Source: Synergistaceae bacterium UBA5827
GTDB lineage: Bacteria; Synergistota; Synergistia; Synergistales; 79-D21
Direction: 5' to 3'
DNA length: 11,154 bases
Assembly (NCBI GenBank): GCA_002432945.1
Contig: DJHE01000027.1
Location: 39,362 to 50,515, forward strand
Shown here: one piece after another, positions 8,064 through 11,154 of the stretch
Position numbering within the stretch: position 1 is the first letter of the stretch
Layout of the letters: each line of letters opens with the position of its first letter
Notes under the pieces: generated by a model
What the model was told of the DNA's origin: nothing
Databases searched by the model: none
Seen by the model: only the letters and a program-made list of their open reading frames with translations
Translations under genes and position numbers: made by a program

Positions 8064-9209
8064 TTACCCCTTGCCCTGCTGCCTTTGGTATCGCCAGATG
8101 TGATGATCCAGTGTCTTCGTCGTCAGGTGTGGGTATTCGGATTCCAGAGCATTGCAGGCCTCACTTAATACCCTCTGTGCCTCATCTTTGGAAAGATTTT
8201 CTCCCAGTTGATCCCTTAAGAACCCCAAGATCATCCGGTCAGGTTTCACTAAATCATTTGAGCCGGCCAACATGTAGAAGTACCGGACAGTGATGCCTGT
8301 CCCCTGGCCCTGAATAGCCATGACGGCATTCTCGAAGCTCTCTTTGCCCTGAATTTTTTCAACATCCTGGAAGTATTCGACTTTATGGAGCTTTAGGACC
8401 TGAGCAAACCGCAAGGCCGCTTCCGACTTCATGATTCCGCTCCTTGTAGAGGTCCTTTGTCGATTGGCAAGGACTGTTCCGGCAAACTTTTCGGGTCCCA
8501 GTTGAATTATCTTCTCAACAAAAGCCGAAACGGGTTCCTGCTCCTCCACCGGAGGGAGACAGAGAGGATCCTCTCTAACCCGCCTCAAGCTGTAATGCCG
8601 GCAGTAACGTTCAACAACATTTCGTGTGGACTCATACTTGGCATTGATCGAGAACACGGCGTCGAGGATGCAAAGGGGCAGGCTTTGGTAGGCATATTCT
8701 TCGGGGTTGAGTGGCTCGGACAGGTTCAGAGTGGATCGAAGGCTCTCTAACAACCTTACCAGGCGATCGCCATGGAAGGCCGGACAAGGGGGTATCTCTC
8801 GTCTTATTGCCCTGGGGGGTGAAGGGATTTTCTGGGGAAATGGTTCCAGAGTAAGAGTCAGGGCGCCTTGTTCCTCATCTAACCGGACCACATGGAGCTT
8901 TCCGTCCTCCCCGCGCTTATTGCCCCAAATCCCGTGCTTGCCGGGTTCATACCACTCGACGAAGCCAATGCCCCGTTTGGGTTGGTAAAGGAAGTCATAC
9001 GGCCTATTGGCTATGCCGGGTTCCTTGGCCTTGTAGTGAATCCTCGTGTGATGGTTCACCGTGCAGGCAATGATCTCGCTTCGGATGGTGTTCGGATCCG
9101 TGCCGGGCCATTTCGACAGGATGTGTTCGGTGATTTCCAGGTAGGTTCCCCTGCCACCTAAAATCTGAATTGCTTCCTTGATCCGCTCCCATACGGTGAT
9201 GTCCGCCAA
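8064..9209 (-). CDS. Winged-helix + HhH-GPD (DNA glycosylase-like) fusion protein
   Basis: The N-terminus of this 381-residue protein (about residues 5-80) looks like a HARE-type winged helix often found in restriction-related proteins: VWERIKEAIQILGGRGTYLE, then a helical TIRSEIIACTVN and a basic HYKAK stretch. The C-terminal half (about 145-378) resembles the HhH-GPD fold. IQGQGTGITVRYFYML fits the helix-hairpin-helix, and Asp in LVKPDRMI aligns with the catalytic Asp of endonuclease III-like glycosylases. The Lys of bifunctional enzymes is replaced by Gly, suggesting a monofunctional glycosylase or a DNA-binding-only version. An upstream GTG at 9218 overlaps the GAGG ribosome site, so I choose TTG at 9209 with 8-nt spacing. 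A promoter cassette lies 48 nt upstream. It is coupled to the next gene (4-nt gap). A modified-DNA recognition role is inferred. Confidence 0.72.
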   Translation of the reverse strand: MADITVWERIKEAIQILGGRGTYLEITEHILSKWPGTDPNTIRSEIIACTVNHHTRIHYKAKEPGIANRPYDFLYQPKRGIGFVEWYEPGKHGIWGNKRGEDGKLHVVRLDEEQGALTLTLEPFPQKIPSPPRAIRREIPPCPAFHGDRLVRLLESLRSTLNLSEPLNPEEYAYQSLPLCILDAVFSINAKYESTRNVVERYCRHYSLRRVREDPLCLPPVEEQEPVSAFVEKIIQLGPEKFAGTVLANRQRTSTRSGIMKSEAALRFAQVLKLHKVEYFQDVEKIQGKESFENAVMAIQGQGTGITVRYFYMLAGSNDLVKPDRMILGFLRDQLGENLSKDEAQRVLSEACNALESEYPHLTTKTLDHHIWRYQRQQGKG

Positions 9210-9256
9210 GGCCGCCACCTCGATTGAAGTTATATTTAATCCGACACACGCCCTCG

Positions 9257-9318
9257 ATTATAAACCTCGTATGGGATTGTTCACAGGCGAGGGGCTTCTG
9301 AAAAGCGGCAATATGGGA
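9257..9318 (-). promoter_or_regulatory. Promoter cassette copy 2, driving the winged-helix/HhH operon
   Basis: The minus strand has a perfect TATAAT at 9262-9257 in GGTTTATAATCGA, a weak -35 candidate TGAACA at 15-nt spacing, and the upstream box TCCCATATTGCCGC (9318-9305), which differs from copies 1 and 3 at three positions. Spacing from the ggattg word to the box is 31 nt, the same as copy 3 and 1 nt less than copy 1. The transcription start should fall near 9250, about 40 nt before the TTG start. Confidence 0.72.
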
Positions 9319-9333
9319 CAAAACCTGGGGGTG

Positions 9334-9368
9334 TTTGTCATATTTCAGGAGTCCTTAAATATGACAAA
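9334..9368. repeat. 35-nt palindrome, 12-bp perfect outer arms
   Basis: The arm tttgtcatattt (9334-9345) is the exact reverse complement of aaatatgacaaa (9357-9368). The 11-nt centre is itself an agga-g-tcct dyad, so only one pair (9346/9356) fails across the whole element. It lies about 75-110 nt upstream of the -10 of copy 2. It could be an operator, a cruciform or a transposase-type binding site. Copy 1 does not preserve it. Confidence 0.8.
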
Positions 9369-9399
9369 GCTGGCCAGTGAAAAGTTGAAAACGTGACAA

Positions 9400-9428
9400 A
9401 CCGGTTGAATCTCAACCATTCAACCGGT
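9400..9428. repeat. 11-bp perfect inverted repeat, 7-nt loop
   Basis: accggttgaat (9400-9410) pairs exactly with attcaaccggt (9418-9428). No T-run follows on either side, so it is not itself a standard terminator. The aligned position in copy 1 holds a shorter gatca/tgatc stem (6052-6069), so a hairpin is kept at this place although its sequence has changed. Confidence 0.75.
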
Positions 9429-9435
9429 GGACATG

Positions 9436-9473
9436 AAAAAAGCCCCCCCTCCCTACGAGTGATGGAGAAGGGC
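9436..9473 (-). terminator. Intrinsic terminator of the nuclease gene
   Basis: On the minus strand GCCCTTCTCC (9473-9464) pairs with the G-rich arm ending at 9442 through 10 pairs, including two G-T wobbles. The stem is followed directly by six T (9441-9436). It lies about 15 nt after the nuclease stop codon and separates that gene from the next promoter cassette. Confidence 0.75.
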
Positions 9474-9488
9474 GAACTTTCCCTCGAG

Positions 9489-10367
9489 CTAGCTAATTTC
9501 ACATCCAGCGCTTTTCGCAGCTTCCCTAATCATATCGCTAAGAAGCCCCATATTCTTTTCGAGGTCTGTCGGTTGGAGCCTAATGCGATATGCACCCCAT
9601 CCAGCATCATAGTCCATCATATCCAAGCCCGCTTGTTCAAGTCGATCTTCTAGCTCTTGCGATCTTGCTAATTTAAGATCCAGCCTCATAAAGACTTTTT
9701 TCGGACGAAACACCAGGAAATTAAACGGTGTTCCGTTTTTTGAAAGGCCGATATAAAACTTATTATATTTCAGCTCTAGGCTTGGCTCGCATTGCTTGAC
9801 AATCTCAAACAGCTTATCCGCCATTTGCACTGTTTTCTTAGAACCCCTCGACTCCCAATAGGCTCGATCCGTTGTTTCCTGTACCTCTTCATCATCACCG
9901 TCCAAGCCTAGTCTTACTTGGTCCAAAACAGTAGTGAATACAAGCCCCACTTTCCCGTCCAGTTGAAGTGCGGTCATCTGCAGCGCGATAATGGGTATCA
10001 TTCCATTAAAAAGGTTAATTACATTCAGAAAACGGCTTGTAATATTTTCTGCAACGATCACTGCAACATGGTCATATGCAGGATACCTCTTTCGTTCGAT
10101 GTCCCAATATTCAATGGTTCGGATAATGTGACTCTCATCGGTGGCACCAAGTTGCACTTCAACCTCATAACGCCGATTTGAATCCGCCTCCTGTAACAAA
10201 AGGTCCAACCGACCTGCTTTCGGCTGAAGGCGTTCTTTGTCTTTTAGAATGACATCTCCAAGCCCTAAAAGGGTCGGATCCTCTGCTATCCTATCTTGCA
10301 CCCATTTTTCACTAAGTTCGGGGTGAGTTTTTATCGAAATTTTTCCGAATTTCACAAAATTAAGCAA
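9489..10367 (-). CDS. PD-(D/E)XK-like nuclease with DUF5655-like C-terminus
   Basis: This 292-residue protein looks like a restriction-type nuclease. After a WVQDRIAEDPTLLGLGD helix-loop (22-38), GRLDLLL (52-58) supplies the motif II Asp (D55), and YEVEVQLG (67-74) supplies the E-x-(K/Q) strand, with Gln72 in the usual Lys position. A conserved helix, HIIRTIEYWDIER, follows at 80-92. Residues about 183-265 (KLFEIVKQCEPSLELKYNKF, then a FLVFRPKK strand) resemble DUF5655, found with nuclease domains in COG3586-type proteins. The start is TTG at 10367 with GGAGG at 8-nt spacing. It forms a single-gene unit with its own promoter cassette 47 nt upstream and a terminator at 9436-9473. The target is unknown, and nuclease activity is inferred from the motifs. 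Confidence 0.72.
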   Translation of the reverse strand: MLNFVKFGKISIKTHPELSEKWVQDRIAEDPTLLGLGDVILKDKERLQPKAGRLDLLLQEADSNRRYEVEVQLGATDESHIIRTIEYWDIERKRYPAYDHVAVIVAENITSRFLNVINLFNGMIPIIALQMTALQLDGKVGLVFTTVLDQVRLGLDGDDEEVQETTDRAYWESRGSKKTVQMADKLFEIVKQCEPSLELKYNKFYIGLSKNGTPFNFLVFRPKKVFMRLDLKLARSQELEDRLEQAGLDMMDYDAGWGAYRIRLQPTDLEKNMGLLSDMIREAAKSAGCEIS

Positions 10368-10413
10368 TTGATTCCCCTCCTCGTTTGTATTCCAAATTAA
10401 CCATTTGTATATG

Positions 10414-10475
10414 ATTATAAACCTATCATAGGATTGCTCACACGCAAGGATACTTCCACAAGCGACAACATAGGA
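10414..10475 (-). promoter_or_regulatory. Promoter cassette copy 3, driving the nuclease gene
   Basis: The minus strand has TATAAT at 10419-10414 within GGTTTATAATCAT, TGAGCA in the -35 region at 15-nt spacing, and TCCTATGTTGTCGC at 10475-10462, identical to the copy 1 box. Between these, copies 2 and 3 also share tcaca and cttc words. Homology fades on both sides, so here only the promoter core is present and not the longer module. It lies in the divergent spacer with the rightward gene at 10534. Confidence 0.72.
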
Positions 10476-10533
10476 AAGAGAGTATCATTGTATCGAGCCA
10501 TTCGATGAATTTAAAGTTAGAGGAGGTGGACTT

Positions 10534-11034
10534 TTGAGACGATCATACGAACCATTGATCATTGAGGACTTGAAGCGGCTTGGGGTGTTGGCTAAGGCCG
10601 ATCGAGTGAGCCTTTTTGACCGAAAACCGGATACAGGCAAGCTTTATCGAAACCGCCTTTTTGCTGTCGCTCTGTGCCAAGGAGCAGCCCTACACTTCCT
10701 GTACGGGAAAAACGGCATAAAGGATTTCGACGTATGGAGTTTCTACACAGAGGCACCTGAGCGTCCTTTCCCCTTTAGGCGCCGCGGCGTTGCAGATTTT
10801 GGCAATCCAAAATTCGGCAAGACTGAAGATTCTCCGAGTTTTATTGGTCGAAGAGTGGATTTGCTTGCGCGATCTTTGAAGGGAGTCGACCCGAATGACC
10901 CAGTTGGCTCTTTGAGGAAATATCTATCTCAACGCGCCACAAAGTCCGCTTATTGTTTGGCAGAAAAAGCAGTCATCCTTATTGAGCCGGCGGATTTGCT
11001 GGGCTACGTTGTCTGGCCTGTAATCGATAGATGA
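10534..11034 (+). CDS. Uncharacterised protein, possible minimal nucleotidyltransferase fold
   Basis: This is a 166-residue soluble protein I cannot name. Residues 44-70 read as a helix with CQGAALHFL, then GIKDFDVWSFY. The D64-x-D66 pair on a hydrophobic strand resembles the D-h-D metal site of Pol-beta-like nucleotidyltransferases, and VDLLARSL at 108-115 could supply the third Asp (D109). The middle is basic (FPFRRRGVADFG). A C-terminal AVILIEPADLLGYVVW follows. The NTase reading is inferred from motif spacing only. The TTG start at 10534 has a strong AGGAGGTGG site at 10521-10529. It is the only complete rightward gene and is divergent from the nuclease gene. No clear promoter of its own was found between 10476 and 10520. 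Confidence 0.75.
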   Translation: MRRSYEPLIIEDLKRLGVLAKADRVSLFDRKPDTGKLYRNRLFAVALCQGAALHFLYGKNGIKDFDVWSFYTEAPERPFPFRRRGVADFGNPKFGKTEDSPSFIGRRVDLLARSLKGVDPNDPVGSLRKYLSQRATKSAYCLAEKAVILIEPADLLGYVVWPVIDR

Positions 11035-11134
11035 TTATTCCGTTCCTTTCACTATCCCTCCGCCCCAACCCACATGAACCCCTTTCCCGAACGGCACGCA
11101 GCGTCTCCAAAAATCCCTGTTGGAGGTGGATGGC

Positions 11135-11154
11135 ATGTTGACTGAAAAGAAAGA
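11135..11154 (+). CDS. Possible start of a rightward gene, cut by the window edge
   Basis: The ATG at 11135 (M-L-T-E-K-K) follows a GGAGGT ribosome site at 11122-11127 with 7-nt spacing. It lies 100 nt after the stop of the 166-residue gene on the same strand. Only six codons are visible, so no product can be suggested. A ctccaa/ttggag stem (11105-11110 with 11120-11125) could mask the ribosome site. Confidence 0.45.

Larger units (their letters stand above)
9245..9473 (-). repeat. Intergenic module copy 2 (promoter, hairpins, terminator)
   Basis: This is the better-preserved copy of the module also seen at 5882-6108. Besides the promoter cassette it holds a 35-nt near-perfect palindrome (9334-9368), the shared 16-mer at 9374-9389, several TGACAAA/TTTGTCA words, an 11-bp perfect stem (9400-9410 with 9418-9428, 7-nt loop), and an intrinsic terminator at its upstream end. 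It fills the space between the nuclease gene stop and the winged-helix/HhH gene. Confidence 0.65.

Noticed and set aside
7811..8293. Plus-strand 160-residue frame spanning the 240-residue gene and the HhH gene boundary
   Set aside because: It crosses two coding genes antisense, with low-complexity proline/serine-rich content and no supporting signals.
9241..9488. An insertion sequence or transposon in the intergenic modules
   Set aside because: Repeats and palindromes are present, but no transposase fragment, paired terminal repeats or target duplication could be shown, so only the repeat itself is reported.
5805..10533. CRISPR array or tRNA/attachment site in the intergenic regions
   Set aside because: The repeats are three dispersed promoter copies and not regularly spaced units with spacers, and no tRNA cloverleaf or tRNA 3' end was recognisable.

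Overview
The window is a bacterial phage-defence island. Its leftward (minus-strand) backbone is the front half of a BREX operon in the order brxA-brxB-brxC-pglX. pglX runs off the left edge after its AdoMet-binding motif, so pglZ, brxL or their equivalents must lie outside. The gene order fits type 1 BREX best, but the type-defining genes are not visible. No species can be named. Mid-range GC, strong GGAGG-type ribosome sites and very frequent TTG/GTG starts would suit a Firmicutes/Clostridia-like host, but this is only a guess.

Layout from right to left along transcription: (a) 10367-9489 encodes a PD-(D/E)XK-like nuclease, followed by a good intrinsic terminator. (b) 9209-6155 is a probable three-gene operon: a winged-helix/HhH-GPD (DNA glycosylase-like) fusion, an uncharacterised 240-residue protein starting 4 nt later, and an AT-rich gene for an FRG protein with a HEPN-like C-terminus. 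(c) 5804-1 is the BREX operon. The only rightward genes are a 166-residue nucleotidyltransferase-like protein, divergent from the nuclease gene, and a possible gene start at the right edge.

The most striking signal is non-coding. The three leftward units share one promoter cassette: a perfect TATAAT (minus strand), a conserved stretch at a weak -35 region, and a conserved 14-nt box about 60 nt upstream, with spacing conserved to within 1 nt. Two of the copies extend into a module of about 200 bp with hairpins and a shared 16-nt word. This suggests that BREX and the accessory defence units are switched on together or were assembled by recombination between identical intergenic modules. No obvious dedicated regulator of the BrxR (WYL) type is present.

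Working model (inference): BREX provides methylation-based self/non-self discrimination. The accessory genes (nuclease, modified-DNA or base-excision candidate, FRG-HEPN toxin candidate, NTase-like protein) would act on phages that escape it, under a common promoter logic.
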